The notes under the pieces: generated by a model
Told to the model about the DNA's origin: nothing
The model's database searches: none
The model's input: the letters and a program-made list of their open reading frames with translations, nothing else
Origin: Calycina herbarum
Lineage: Eukaryota; Ascomycota; Leotiomycetes; Helotiales; Pezizellaceae
Length of the DNA: 64,000 nt
Reading direction: 5' to 3'
Assembly (NCBI GenBank): GCA_001414485.1
Contig: LLEY01000011.1
Coordinates: 248,001 to 312,000, forward strand
Part shown: positions 1-11,759 of the stretch, one piece after another
Layout: each line of letters begins with the position of its first letter
How positions within the stretch are numbered: position 1 is the first letter of the stretch
Translations under genes and position numbers: made by a program

Positions 1-441
1 TCAGGGAAGAGAAAATCCTCATGGACTGAATCGTACATCCTTTTGGGCTCGGCTTTCGCATTCGGGACTCGGCGGTTCTGTGTGTCTTGGTTGGATAAGG
101 CATAAAACGCTTGACGCGTAGAATATCGAAAACATTCCTTGTGCCTTAGATAGCAAGCCCATTGAACCGTACACGAGGTACCTTAGGGTATCTCATACCT
201 ATTGCTGCAGAGTTGTTTCGGTCTCGACCCGAGTTTGAGTCTATCAAATCGGCTCTCGAAAGTGAGACTATGCATCGTGGTATGTTACAGAACGCAACAG
301 GTCTTCTGCTCCGGGCTGAAATTCCGCCAGACCACGCGAACATCCTGTCAACACGGATATGCCTTGATCTCCGATACCAGAATAGGCACTCCGCTTGTTC
401 AGAGTAGTATGTACATGGAACGCCAGCAACAGAAATGTAGT
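1..441. other. Downstream flank, no gene supported
   Basis: This stretch lies 3' of the regulator gene that ends at 442. Short open frames exist on both strands (for example 162-407 plus), but none shows a recognisable domain, splice structure or family pattern. I see nothing I can annotate here. Confidence 0.5.
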
Positions 442-3243
442 TCAAAGCTGCATCCTAAAATCATGAGAGTTCTGCTGTTCGTTATTCCCTGCCAAACTCG
501 CCGCGGAAAGCATATCTTCTTGCGTCGCAGTCTCGAGTGGCGCGAGATAGCCTAGTGCTCCCCCGAAGAAATCATCCTCATGCATCCTGAGAAATTGCGC
601 ATCTGCCATGCCTCCTCCTCCATGAATCTGCTGTAGCTGACCGAAGTCGGTATTTCTCCAACCCAACCTTTGTCCCATCTCAGTAGGTCCGGTTTTAGCT
701 TGATGCCCCGGTGGGCCAAAGGGACCTAGAGCAATTCCTTCTAGGCTGGTAGGTATACGCATATAGACGTCAAGTTCCTCACTTGATCTGTTCATAGGCG
801 CTATGCTGATTGCATCGTCGCCTATAGCTGAACACTCCTGCAGACTAGCTCCCGTAACATCAGCTGAGGGTACTATGGTGTTCAGGTCTGTCAAAGACTG
901 AATGGATCCCCTATCATCTCCTAATTTTTGAGAGGCCTGGCTTTTCTTTGCTCGTTCTTCTCGTCGTTCCTTTTCATCAAGAAGGTCTTGGCGGGAATGC
1001 CGTCGCTTAAGAGGCAATCCGTCACATAAGGCTGCCTCGGAGGAACCCTGGAAGCTGTTCTTTTGAACGAGATTTTGGATTTCTCGTTGCTGTTTTATTC
1101 AAGATATTGTTAGCAAGTTAATCGACAGTGAGTTCTGTTTATATAACAACTTGTCAAGTGAGTAAAATAATTAAAGAGTGCTGAGTTTGGTCGGATATTC
1201 TGTCATTTATCACTTACAGCGAGAGCGACCTTGGGGATTCTCTTTGCCAGCTCATCCAAGAATGAAACATTCGATGATAAAAGAGTTGCAATGTCATTAG
1301 TTCCTCCAGGGTGGCTGTTTTCCTCCCGCCCGTCTGGATCTCTCAACTTTCGGCAGGCAAGCAACGTTCTCGTGTTTGAGTGAACCAATACCATGATAGT
1401 AGGATCGGAGAGCAGTATATGACCTATATTGGTAATCGACCGCCAAAAGTTGCTTTGAGCCAGAGCGGACTGTAGAACCTGCTGCTGGCACTGTTTCACG
1501 AAATTGGCGTTCTGGGAGGTCAAATCTACCGACTCGCGAAATCCGGAAAGCGTGAAACGGTGCAGAATGGAATTACACTCGTGCCACCAAGACTGTAGCA
1601 TGATGAATGTCATTTTCTGTGCACTATTGGCGTGAAGGTATAGGTTGCGGTTGACAAATTTCAGGTTGGAGGGGAGTCGGTGCTCCAAATCGGACAGCTT
1701 CTGGCGTAGGGCGAAAACCTGCGGGATGACTGTCCCGACTTCAGCATCCTGTGACAGGCGACTCATAAACCTGCGTAGAAAGGTATGAGAACTGCCTTGA
1801 TCATGGGGAAGTGGTGGGTGAGGATCTGCACTTCCAGCCACTTACAAAAGGATATCACGCCATATGTCAGTCAGTCCTACTAAACCTGCGAACCCCCCAA
1901 TATTTGGGATCTGTGTACTTCCGCCGAATCCTTTTAGCGTGTCCGTCTCTACTGGTATCTCAGCCAAGTAGAAGTACTCATCACAAGGCAACTTCAAATT
2001 ATCTAAAAATCTCGAACACAGTGAAAACTCCTCTACCGTCCCAGCAAGAAGTCGATCCAGGATGCGAATACTCCACATCATCCGTCTCCGACACTCAATC
2101 TCGCTAGGAGATCCACTTGTTGAGTCCACGTTAATCTGCAAGCAGTATGCTAACCGCGCTGCTAAACCATGTAACATCCAGGTCTTTCCGAAATTGCCAT
2201 TAGAGTGGTAGTGGTTTGCCCATATGATGAGGATTTGTAAATTATGCATTGAAAATATTCCCAAGTTGTTCATAATGTAGGCGTCCACCTCGTGTGCCCA
2301 CTGGACGACCTGTCTAGTCGCTTCAGTGGCGGATGCGATGTATTGAGAAGCGGAAACCGCGATTGCTTTAAGTAGCATAACTGGGGCCCTCTCCTGATCA
2401 AGTTCTTCGAGAAAAGTTCCTTGGTGGAGGAATCCATGAGTTGTTATCGGATAGACATATTCAAAATAGGTATCGGCAAGTCGTCTGATAATGTCTTTGG
2501 TGCAACGAAGCTCATAGGAGAGACTAGTACAACAGTTAATATTCATCGCCAAACACAAAAATCACTTTGAGACTTTCTTACCCGCTGGTTTGTTGGGGTT
2601 GAATTTGACTTGATGTGATGGAGAAGTCCTTTTGCGACACTGGACCAGACCCCGAGCCCTGTTCTTGGGGGTGTTGCTCATTAGCACTGGATTTATTATT
2701 CACGGCAGAAAGTTGTTGCACTCGTCTCCAAGAGTTTCGAGACGTTACTTGACGAGAACTGCCAGCCCGTTGTTTTGGGGCACGTCTTCCCTCTGGATAT
2801 TGACAGACCAACTCATTCTGCTCACATCGCTGACAACCATCGCGATTGCCAGAGCATTTTAGCTTTTGAGCAGCGCAGTTTGAACATGCACGCTGTGCTC
2901 GATCCCTTGGGATGCCAGCTTCTGTTACCTGTCGAGACGGGATTGTTTTTCCTTGTGGCTCTGTTCATTGATATCTAGTTAACATCATGTCTTTGCTTCA
3001 ACTGGGACGAGCATTTTAGTTTAAGGGACGTGGCGAGATACCTTGATCAGTGCTGGGAATCCTATATTGACACTCAACCCCACGTTTCGCGCAATTGGCA
3101 CAGTGGTTGGGGGCACAGCTATCACATTTGAGCTTCAATTTAGTTAGCAGATGTCCATTTACGAGGCGTACAGATCCGAGACTCGCTCGGTCTACCTTGC
3201 GTTGCCAACACACCCAACACCCGGTTCTACGGTACTGCTGCAT
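442..3243 (-). CDS. Fungal transcription factor with two tandem Zn(II)2Cys6 clusters
   Basis: Six-exon model: 3243-3196, 3132-3042, 2960-2582, 2523-1846, 1770-1218 and 1089-442. It totals 2397 nt (798 aa); the five introns (63, 81, 58, 75, 128 nt) are GT-AG with matching phases. Splicing the first intron joins WQRK to LKC and creates cluster 1, C-x2-C-x6-C then C-x2-C-x6-C, at about residues 9-36. The third exon encodes a second full cluster (about residues 64-90: CSNC, KLKC, GCQRC, LVCQY). A Q/S-rich linker follows, then a Fungal_trans-like helical region (about residues 190-560, with a YFEYVYPITTHGFLHQGTF stretch) and an acidic C-terminus. It is inferred to be a nuclear DNA-binding regulator; its targets cannot be read from sequence. 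Most family members have one cluster, so the doublet is unusual. The start is the only ATG just before cluster 1. Confidence 0.85.
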
Positions 3244-3821
3244 GATACTGGAGCTCTAGTCGATGGTTTAAGACACCGGAGCACTCACCAAGGCAAGATT
3301 CTTCTGAATAGCTTGGGGTGATGTTGGAGTAGAATCCGAGAAGGAGAGGGAAGAATGAGAGTGAGAGTGAGAGCTCGGGCGTGCAGGCACGTGACACATC
3401 CAACTATCCGGTTGGTTCAGTTTTAGTTTTAGCGAGAGCCGATGGCGAATCCATGCGGCTTCCGAGAGCCGATGCGGGGGAATTGTTTATCATTTTGGCT
3501 ATTGATGTTCCAGTTACTTTACATTCGTAATGAAACTCCTCGAGAGCCGCGAATCCCGATACCACCCCTTGGCGTTTATCAGTCGTCGAACTTGGTCCTC
3601 CAACCTCTGCACTATTATTACCCCATGCTTGGTATCTGAGGGCTAGGTTGGTAGAGGACAGCTACTTTGGCAAATTCCCGAGACATAACTTGAAATAACA
3701 CACCACCTCAACAAGCTTCCTTTCGACTTTCTTCACCGCCGAATTCTACAAGCTACTCTTTCCAATTGAAATGAGTCCCATCACTGCCAGCCATTTTTAC
3801 TGACCGCCAAATAGCAAACAC
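3244..3821. promoter_or_regulatory. Upstream region of the regulator gene
   Basis: About 580 nt between the regulator start (3243, minus strand) and the 3' end of the next gene. It holds a GA-rich tract near 3340-3375 and a short direct repeat, GAGAGCCGATG, near 3433 and 3463. No coding sequence is supported. It presumably contains the regulator's promoter; no specific binding sites are assigned. Confidence 0.4.
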
Positions 3822-5014
3822 TTACCCTTCCTCACTTCCAGCAATCTTCTGCTTCACAATCTCATCTAAAGCTTCTTCCCACGCCTCCCTCACAACCTCT
3901 AACTTTGGATCCCCCAGAAACAACATCGTATCAAACCCATGTTCCGCACCCTCAACAGGGAAAAAATTCGCTTTCTCGCCTAACACATCTCCAATTAGTA
4001 TCCCACGAGTTTCTAATCTCAAACACATCACCAAAAACGACTGGAACAAACGATAGCTAAGAAAAATGAGAGTGAAGTAAGAGGAATACTAACCAATAGC
4101 ATCAACAACTGCCCTCCCCTCCCCAAAAGGCACAACCCCATCCTTATTCCCATGCACAACAACCGTCTCCGGATATCCCTCCCTCCATCTCACATCGCCG
4201 AAAGGAACATCGACACCCCCAAGCAACTCTTTGAACCCATTTTCCTGCACGAAATAAGGATACAACAGCGTGCGATGATTCGTCCAGTCCACGCCCTCAG
4301 GTTCCGGTCGTTCGTAGGTTCCATCTCTCTCCCCGTTCTCTAAAAGCGCCGAGGGGGAGAAAGCGAGTTCTCTTGGTGTAGAACCAGGAGTTGTGGGTTC
4401 AGTTAAGAATTGTGAGATCTTGGAGTGAGTGATGGGTGCGGGTCCGATGATTTTGTTGCTGTTGAAGAAGGGGGTGAGGGTATTTCCCGGGCCGTAGTAG
4501 ACGAGCAAGGCGAGAGGTTTGGGCGTAAGGTAGTGCCCTGATTGGAAGGTTATGTAGCCACCTGTTTTTTTTTTTTGAATCAATGATTAGTGTCATTATT
4601 TTTCGGGTGGCTACAAGGATTCGGAGGGAGAAATATACCAGCACTTGATCCAGCAACAACAATATTCTCCCACACCTCCCCTCCTCCCTCTTTACCCGTC
4701 CCATTCAAAATCGAGAATAGGTTTTCACGAACGAGTGAATAAGCATCCCTCATGTTCGCGACCAAACTCTCCCCTTTAACTTGAGGAAGTAAATCGTAGT
4801 CCGGAGAAATTAATGGCCATCCCCTTTTCAAACATGACTGCACGATATGAACGGGTACCATTTCGCGATTCATAGCCACGAGGCCACCGCCATGAAAATA
4901 AATCATGGCTGGTGTTTTTTTGTTGGTTGGTTTTGATGAGGGTTGATGGTAGATGTCGAGTTTGAGAGGCCCTGAGGCGGAGGTTGTATATGTGTGGGTT
5001 GTTTTGGTGATCAT
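3822..5014 (-). CDS. Alpha/beta hydrolase (HGGG / GxSxG esterase-lipase type)
   Basis: Three exons, 5014-4639, 4561-4094 and 3988-3822, give 1011 nt (336 aa). Introns of 77 and 105 nt are GT-AG and phase-consistent; the first ends in a long T-run complement before the AG. An oxyanion-hole HGGG lies at residues 41-44, the nucleophile motif GSSAG at 122-126 (Ser124), an acid within GNKDG, and the base His in GAEHGFD. This order is typical of alpha/beta hydrolase fold 3 enzymes acting on small esters or lactones. No signal peptide is seen, so it is probably cytosolic. The substrate is unknown. The last codon reads into GTAAGT, so an additional tiny 3' exon cannot be excluded. Confidence 0.82.
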
Positions 5015-5647
5015 TTTCGTGACTGGAGGTGGGTTGATGGATGGTATTTTGGTTTGAATGTTTGTAAGAAACTATAGAGTTGCTGTTGAGGTCTCGAATA
5101 TATAAGAATTTGTCTAGCGGAATTCTTCGGTAATCGAGATAGATAGAGTGGAGTCATCTGATGTTGTGTATAGTAATCACTCCTAACTCGACCCCTTGTA
5201 ACCTTGTAAATTTACCATCAATGAGCAAACGGTCTTAACCCTTTGTCTTGTGAAAAATCTTGTTTTATGAAGAATATAAGGAAATGATTACTCGGGCGAA
5301 AATCATGTGAAGTTTTGATGTGGGCACTGAAGAGGTGAACCTACTGTGTGGGTTTGTCTGAGAGAGGGGGGGGGAAGTTATAGCACTAGCCAAGGAACCT
5401 CACTATCTGATAGAATAATTTCCCTTCGGATTTTGAATTTATTTTGTCCACTTATCGTACGGACCAAGGAAGTCAATCCACTTTCGCTAATATGTCGCAT
5501 GAAATTGAAGGACGAAACTGGCGGACGAACGGACACATCGACGGGCGAAAACCATACCTAGTATCTCAGCAGTTCATACATACACAATTCAATACAAAGT
5601 ACAAAAATACAAAACTCCTCCAATCATCCCCTAAGAATTTCCCCATT
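5015..5647. other. Intergenic region
   Basis: Upstream of the hydrolase. It contains a G-run at about 5365-5374 and AT-rich patches. Open frames here lack any domain or splice logic. Nothing further is supported beyond a presumptive promoter next to 5014. Confidence 0.4.
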
Positions 5648-5989
5648 TTAATCTTGCATCAACAGATCCGACGGACAAGCAGCCAAAAAATCCTTATTCC
5701 TCTCAATCAAGCTCCACAGCTCATAATCATAATCCGTGGCCCGAATCGGCCGAAAATTCAGTCCAAGTTCTGCTTCATCCTGTGGTTGAGGATCACTATA
5801 TCCAGACTCGGTGACTCGACAGAAGATATGGCTATCAGCTCTAAATCGACCGTTGGGTGAAAAATATCCGTATGCGAAGACTCGAATTGACGGTACTCCA
5901 GTAAGACCAAATAACCAATTCAAAAAGTCGAGAATGGAACCTGGTAGTTGGGAGATTTCTTTCATCTTTGTGGCGTGGGAGGGGAACAT
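5648..5989 (-). CDS. Hypothetical protein, possibly the C-terminal remnant of a larger gene
   Basis: A 113-codon frame beginning MFPSHATKMKE and ending LLMQD. The composition looks protein-like (aromatic-rich middle, DYDYELWSLIERNKDFL near the end), and the tail resembles the ends of fungal F-box or similar lineage-specific families, but I cannot name it. There is no convincing upstream exon. It lies back to back with an APH pseudogene starting about 100 bp away, so this may be a gene graveyard. Real but low-confidence; it may be a fragment rather than a working gene. Confidence 0.35.
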   Translation of the reverse strand: MFPSHATKMKEISQLPGSILDFLNWLFGLTGVPSIRVFAYGYFSPNGRFRADSHIFCRVTESGYSDPQPQDEAELGLNFRPIRATDYDYELWSLIERNKDFLAACPSDLLMQD

Positions 5990-6087
5990 TGGGTCGTTTC
6001 CGCAGAGGCCACCTTGGATTTATTGAAAACACAAGAGCCAGGTAAGATGATGAGAGATTTGTCCTGCACAGTGTTAATACATCCCAG

Positions 6088-6649
6088 GCGGCTCTGCAGT
6101 AGAATGGATCACAAATAAGATCTACAGAACGCGAATGCGTCGATCCATTCAGGGCAATCTGGCTGGAGTCTCGGTCAATGACCGCGAGGCTTTAATGCGT
6201 CGCATGTCTGACTTTCATCTCCCAGCCTTTGACGATTGGCCTCATGTCCTTGTCCACGGTGACTTGCAACCTTCCAACATTATTATCAATGCACAGCAGG
6301 TCGAAGAACCTAGCCTAATGTGGCGCGTCTAGTATTGTGGACTGGGGCACCGCCACCATGGTTCCCTTACAAATTTTCAGCAGTTTATCCACGCTTCCTG
6401 ACGAACGAGCCTCGATTAGTGGGAGACATGTTTGACTGGTCACAATGTGCTTACTCACAAACGCAGAAAGATGACCGTTCCTTCTATCTGCAGTGTATCA
6501 TAGATATGGCACCGGCAAAGGGAGAATATGCGCATGTTTATTCTGAGATCCTAGCGCGCGATGATCAGGAAGAGAGATACTGGTGGCTAAGCGCGGTGAA
6601 TCGTCTTGATATTATGAGAGCGCTGAAGACGAAGTCACAATCATCCTAG
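6088..6649 (+). pseudogene. Aminoglycoside-phosphotransferase (APH)-like pseudogene, 3' part
   Basis: The reading frame runs from a plausible intron acceptor (CCCAG just before 6088) through GGSAVEWITNKIYR and the catalytic loop VLVHGDLQPSNIIIN (about 6249-6293). The frame then breaks at about 6330: the expected IVDWGTA Mg-binding strand continues in another frame (about 6331-6360), and near 6375 it shifts again to FSAVYPRFLTNEP and runs to the stop at 6649. The N-terminal lobe is missing. Two frameshifts plus truncation make it non-functional. The family is kinase-fold phosphotransferases, abundant in filamentous fungi. The call rests on motif order, not a database match. Confidence 0.65.
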
Positions 6650-8995
6650 AATTTTTAAGAATGATGAGGCATATCTGGAGGCTGCCGTAGAATACTGCCA
6701 TCTCAATGAAATATGTCTTGTGCTGATCAAGAGTAAAAAGAACTTTTTTTCCTTCAGCACCAGGATCGGGCTACCGAGGTACACTGGTTTACCGTCGATC
6801 TAAATCATTGGCTGTGAGGCATTCACTGTCTGCTCCCGTTGCATAAAAGAGATGGTTGCAACCATCATAGGCAATCATGCTGTATATAGCTGTTTTTGGC
6901 GATTCTCACTTTTTCATGAAATAATCTCCTTACTGGTGGACTATCTCTGTGGCTGAAATTAGATATTAAAGCTGCAACGGGATGGATCCGAATATGGACC
7001 CTAGCATCTCACTCACGAAACGTGGCAGTTTTCGTCTGTGATTGAGAAGTTATTATTTGAAACTACTATAGCTCACGATAGGGTAGCTTCCATCCCAGAA
7101 CTGCTAGCGAACGGTGCATACCCTTGCTGATTATCGACTCCAGAAAGCAATGGCGAAAATCAACATCGTCAGATGAATAAATAAGCGACAGCCAAGACGC
7201 CACTTGCGAAGACTGAGACGTGAGCGAAGCAACATAAACTTTTCGATCTTCTTGAAGAGTTGGGCTTGGGGGCATGACAGGCTCCTGGAGCTGAAGAAAG
7301 AACCTAAGACAGACTAGGCTTAGTGCGACGGAACACATACTCGCCAATTGAACCACTCAAAGAGCTGAAAAGAGGTCAAATTCAAGGTCGATTTCCAAAA
7401 GTCTTACTTTTAAGATTGCCTTTCGCGGATATTTTTGGGGTATTTTGGTATGTGTCGCAAACAAAAAAGCGAGTATCGACCCCCACAAGCACAGGGGAGA
7501 GACAACCTAATGGCAATGGGCTTGAAACTCACGGCATGCGACACACTATCGTACCACTGTGATGACCATCTCTTGTTGCTATGGAAATCCTTCCTATCTG
7601 AACCATAATGAATGACTGCATTTGAATCCTACAAGCTGAGTTATTTCCATCTGCATATATGTACCCATCTGATAACCGTTCCTCATCCTCGCTTCCTAAG
7701 TGGTGGGGAAAAGAACCAAGCAGTGTCAGTCTTCGTCAAGCCTTTAGGATACTATGTCGGTTACCTAATTTAGCGTGGAGACTGAGACTAAGGTGCTTGA
7801 TGTCTTGTGGACTTTACCCTTTTAGGACAAGAACGCGGCAACATCCCTCTGGAGAGGCGAGACACTACGCAAGGAGTCTCACCCAACCAGACTCTGTATT
7901 CACAGCGCAGCCCTCTCTCTGAATACGAGTAAGCTCAATGGCTGCCAGCCTTTGCCAACTAAAACGTTGCAGGTGACTCACCCATCAATTCAAGTGAACG
8001 TTCCAGCCGCCGCTTCAAGGATCCTACGTTGCAGATTTGGACGTCTTCGCACCGGGATATCAACTGCGGCCGCCCTTTTAAGCGAGAAGGCAGAAAAGAC
8101 TTATTAATACTTACCCAACACCCTGCTTTACAAATAAGGCTTTCAAATCCTCCTCCAACGTATAGGGTGAGGGTTCGTCCGCTACGAGCTAATAGTAGCG
8201 AGTGCGTGTTTTGCAGCTGCAAGGCTCTGTGAGTCATTTGCTTCTGTGTTGGACCGGGGGAGATCAACAATGTGTCACGTACGACGCAGATGCCCAGGCA
8301 TATTTCTAGTATTGCCTATAGAATTAGGCATCTCTACATTCGACGTGAGAAGTCCGAACAAATGTGGGCGGTGATGACTTGGCGTTTACTGTGCATAGGA
8401 TACTTACTGGTGGGGATTCGTGTTTTCCCCGCGATTGGAGCCACACCGAGGACCAAAGCGGAGAAACCAACACCATTTAATGCCAAACATGAAAAATCGG
8501 TCGAATGCAAAGATTATGGTGCATCTGCGAATCAATTCTGTGGGCAATATTATAGTATGGGCTGTATGGTACGTGCCATTCATTGGTCTTCCCAGCCCTG
8601 GTCCAACGGCGAGAGTTGTTGGTTCAGAGAGAAGCAAAGCAGGCTATATATAAGACCAAGAGATCCATCAAATTCCACTAAGTTCCCGAGTCCTCGAATA
8701 ATATTTTATTCCTCAAATATATCCCTATTGTCGAACGAGCGATTCCTACTTAAGCACACAGCCACTCACTCAAGTGTGCCCTATTCTTAAGATTCAAAGG
8801 CATTCCTACTCTGCTCGAGATATGGGACATGCGATTCAAGGGTTGCAATTGCTCAATGTGTGCAAGGCGACGTAGCCCCGCAATTTCTTGGCTTTCATTT
8901 CATTAAGCAGCTCGCTCTCCATTTGACATTTTCTCGAGTATCCTCTTGAATTTGAATCCGCCCTTTGCGCGCCCCCGCCCCCCACGAATTCAGTA
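6650..8995. other. Long stretch without a supported gene
   Basis: About 2.3 kb with several open frames (7066-7356 minus, 7323-7562 plus, 7659-7922 plus, 8272-8790 plus). None has a recognisable domain or a convincing intron-joined extension. It is not strongly AT-rich, so it is not an obvious RIP relic. Decayed genes are possible. The last 200 bp before 8996 presumably hold the promoter of the kinase-like gene. Confidence 0.4.
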
Positions 8996-9847
8996 ATGGG
9001 ATTAGCATCCGTCGAAATGGAAATAGTCCATCGGGGGGAGTTTTATGATGTCAGCAACGGGGACGGGGTTTACGAGTACCAGTACACGATAGTTGTTTAC
9101 AAGCTTGAGGACAAATTCTATCGTGGGATCTGTCAAACCCGTATTCTTGGGGACTTCCACCTCAAACTCGAGGATATCTCAGACGTTGTCCTGATACCCA
9201 CTGAAGCCTACTGTCCGCTGGTCCCTCCAAAATTCACGATAGCTTCTGAAGACTTGCTCGACAGCTGCTTCATCAAGAGGCCACGGCTTGGTGCCTACAC
9301 ACCATCCAAGCCGACAGAGATAGGTGACAGAGTTCTCAGAGAAATTGCGGTTCTGGAAACCCTTAGAACCCATCCGCATCCAAATATCGCAGAATATATC
9401 GGTTACCAAGTCCGCAATAGTCGGATCGTTGGAATTTGCTTGGTCAAATACCGTGACACCTTGGAGGAGAGGATAAATTCCGGGAGCCATGGGAAGGTCG
9501 CCTTCAGGTACGCGGATTCGAAGCATCCACTTGAGGATCGTGAAGGATTCCTGTCTGGAGTCGAAAGTGGCATTCGACATTTGCATTCCCTTGGTCTGGT
9601 TCATAATGACATTAAACCTGCTAATATCATGTTGGATGACGACGACAACCCCGTTCTGATCGATTTCGATAACTGCTGCCCTGATGGACAGGACTTGGAA
9701 GGAATGGGCGGCACGTGGCCATGGGCTGATGTGGGTACGAAAACCGCCCTGCCTAGCAACGATTTGGATGCTCTGTGGGACATTTGGGAGTGGTTGAGTG
9801 ATAGTAGCATCAAGAATTTTAAATTCAAAGAAGGATGCTCTGAATGA
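8996..9847 (+). CDS. Protein-kinase-fold protein (degenerate fungal kinase family)
   Basis: Single exon, 283 aa. Residues 1-100 show no glycine-rich loop. The C-lobe has a clear catalytic-loop motif, LVHNDIKPANIMLDD (His203-Asn204-Asp205), followed by LIDFDNC at about 221-227, where DFD replaces the usual DFG. An acidic DDDD sits between them. A family of such lineage-expanded, short, atypical kinases is common in Leotiomycetes and Sordariomycetes; their substrates are unknown. Loss of the DFG glycine and of the P-loop suggests weak or no catalysis, but HND, Lys and Asn are retained. The gene abuts the AT-rich transposon zone that begins around 10050. Confidence 0.7.
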   Translation: MGLASVEMEIVHRGEFYDVSNGDGVYEYQYTIVVYKLEDKFYRGICQTRILGDFHLKLEDISDVVLIPTEAYCPLVPPKFTIASEDLLDSCFIKRPRLGAYTPSKPTEIGDRVLREIAVLETLRTHPHPNIAEYIGYQVRNSRIVGICLVKYRDTLEERINSGSHGKVAFRYADSKHPLEDREGFLSGVESGIRHLHSLGLVHNDIKPANIMLDDDDNPVLIDFDNCCPDGQDLEGMGGTWPWADVGTKTALPSNDLDALWDIWEWLSDSSIKNFKFKEGCSE

Positions 9848-10900
9848 TCAGAACTTCTAGAATCTTAAGCAAATCACATAGCATCGAGCCCCCCCCACTT
9901 GCGAAGTCCCTTTTCGTCCTGCATGTGAACTACCTCACTCTCTTTCACAGTACCATCCAGCGAGGGTCAGCTTTTATCGGCTCGCGCGACCCGTCTGTTG
10001 AAATTAAGAAACTAACAAATGCTTGTGATTTCAGAACAGGCATCTACTAGTAGGTGTAGCAATTGACGATATAGTCTATACACGTAAGTATAAACATAAT
10101 TTATTGATTTTTCAGTTGTAATTCAGCTCTATTTACTATAAAGCACTCTTAATAGGTTTTCTACTGTTTCTAGTAAGCTTAATATATTTTCTAGATATTT
10201 ATATTCTTCTTCTTCTAACATCTTTTATTATTATCTTATCTTATTTCTCTTATAAAATAGCTTGAAGTTTCTCTAAAGTTCTTTAAGTTCTTCTTCTTAC
10301 TCTTTACTTAATAATATTCTAATTAGCTTTAATAGAGCTAAGATTAAAGAACTAAGAAAAGTAGTTAAAAGACTTAATCTTATATTTAAGTTATATCTTA
10401 GTAGCTAAGCTAGCTTTTTATAAACTATAACTTAGAATACTATTCTTTTATAAAATCCTCTTATACTTTTTATAATAGTAAGAACGTAGTCTTTTATAAA
10501 ATACTACTATATTATTATGTTTCTTTTAAGCTTAATCTCTTTCTTATATAATTATAAAGTCTACTATTTATAATATAATACTAGTACGCTTCTTTACTCT
10601 CTTATATAAGTTGTTAATATAGTTTTAGTTATTTAAATAAAAGATAGTTCTTTTCTTATTCTTTATTATTAGAAAACTATAACTTTTCACTCTTATAAAA
10701 CTAGTTTATATAGACAATTATAAATAGCTTAGAGTAATTTTTAAGAGTATTATAAAAGCGCTCTTTTATAATAGTATTATACTTATATCTCTTATTTACT
10801 CTAGTAAAGATAAAGAGAGTATTAGTAGCTACTTTAAGCTTATAATATAGAATATAAATAGATATATTTTACTTATATTTTTATTTCTAAACTAAGTATA
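9848..10900. other. Transition into AT-rich RIP-like DNA
   Basis: Normal composition continues to about 10050, then drops sharply into AT-rich sequence crowded with TA-rich stop codons on both strands. No TIR, LTR or domain is recognisable between 10050 and 10900. It is probably an old transposon mutated beyond recognition. Confidence 0.45.
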
Positions 10901-11154
10901 ACGTGGTTTATTAGAACCTGGATTATATTAGGAACCGGATTAGTTTTCCTTAGTATTAAACTTAGAATATTAATAAATCAACTATAATATATTAAATTAA
11001 CTAAAACTACTTAGAATCCGAGGAACTAGATATATCTATAGTCTCTTAATAAGTTCGTATATTATAACCAGCTTTTCTATAGATTCTACGGTGTCGTCTA
11101 GACAGTTAACCCTCTTTATAACTACCCTCCGCTATATATACGTCGCGTCGTATC
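10901..11154 (-). mobile_element. Pogo-like transposon fragment (left end), cut by the Gypsy element
   Basis: Begins right after a TA with ACGTGGTTTATTAGAACC, the same ACGTGG start as the pogo-like elements at 40731 and 50454. Two variant iterons follow (TTAGAACCTGGAT, TTAGGAACCGGAT). From about 10995 it aligns with the 3' coding end of those elements (Asp/Ser-rich C-terminus of the transposase, minus strand). It stops at 11154, exactly where the LTR begins. The rest of this copy is not found on the other side. Confidence 0.7.
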
Positions 11155-11616
11155 TGTTACAAACCACGGTTGCGTAGTAAGTAGTTCAGACGGCGTTCTA
11201 ATAGGACAAGGTATAACATCCGAGAAGGGAAGGTAACACACGAGGAAATCAGTAATGTGAAGGACATTAGGGATTTTAGGATCTTACTGTTATGGTAATG
11301 TTGGAAGTCACGTGCGGTCATGTGACATGATCGCCTACATCGCTCTAATCGCCTTAATCATAAGCGACGCGAGCGACGCGAGCGATATAAGCGATGTATT
11401 TAGGAAAGAAGGTTCTATATAAGACTAGCACGTCTGCTATTAGATAGAAGCTTCGTACTTAACTTTAGTTATTAATCTTATTATCTTATTTAATATCTTT
11501 GATATAAGTAACGAGTTTACTTCTAAGTAAATAACCTAGCACATCTATACTTCTTACCTATATACTAACCTTTAAGACTTAGTCACCTTTGTTTAGTTTA
11601 TTTAAGTTTTATTATA
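11155..11616 (+). repeat. Left LTR of the Gypsy element
   Basis: 462 bp, TGTTAC...TTATA. It aligns at both ends with 17628-18074 and 18447-18901, but its central part (about 11290-11400) is unique and carries tandem GCGACGCGA units and a CACGTG-like core. A shared segment, TAGAAGCTTCGTACTTAACT, follows the variable part. The left flank GTATC lies inside pogo-like sequence. Confidence 0.8.
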
Positions 11617-11759
11617 CTTTAAGCACCTACTTAGAAGTTCAGTCGCTATAGCCCTAGCAACCCCTATAACAGCTAGCTTAAATACTAGTCGAGTTAACGT
11701 CGTAGGAACATCTAGAAGTATAGCTAGAAGAACACCTACTAGTATATAGTTAACTAGGA

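Noticed and set aside
7066..8790. Several open frames that might be genes
   Set aside because: No domain, no splice continuity, overlapping alternatives on both strands; chance frames are expected at this composition.
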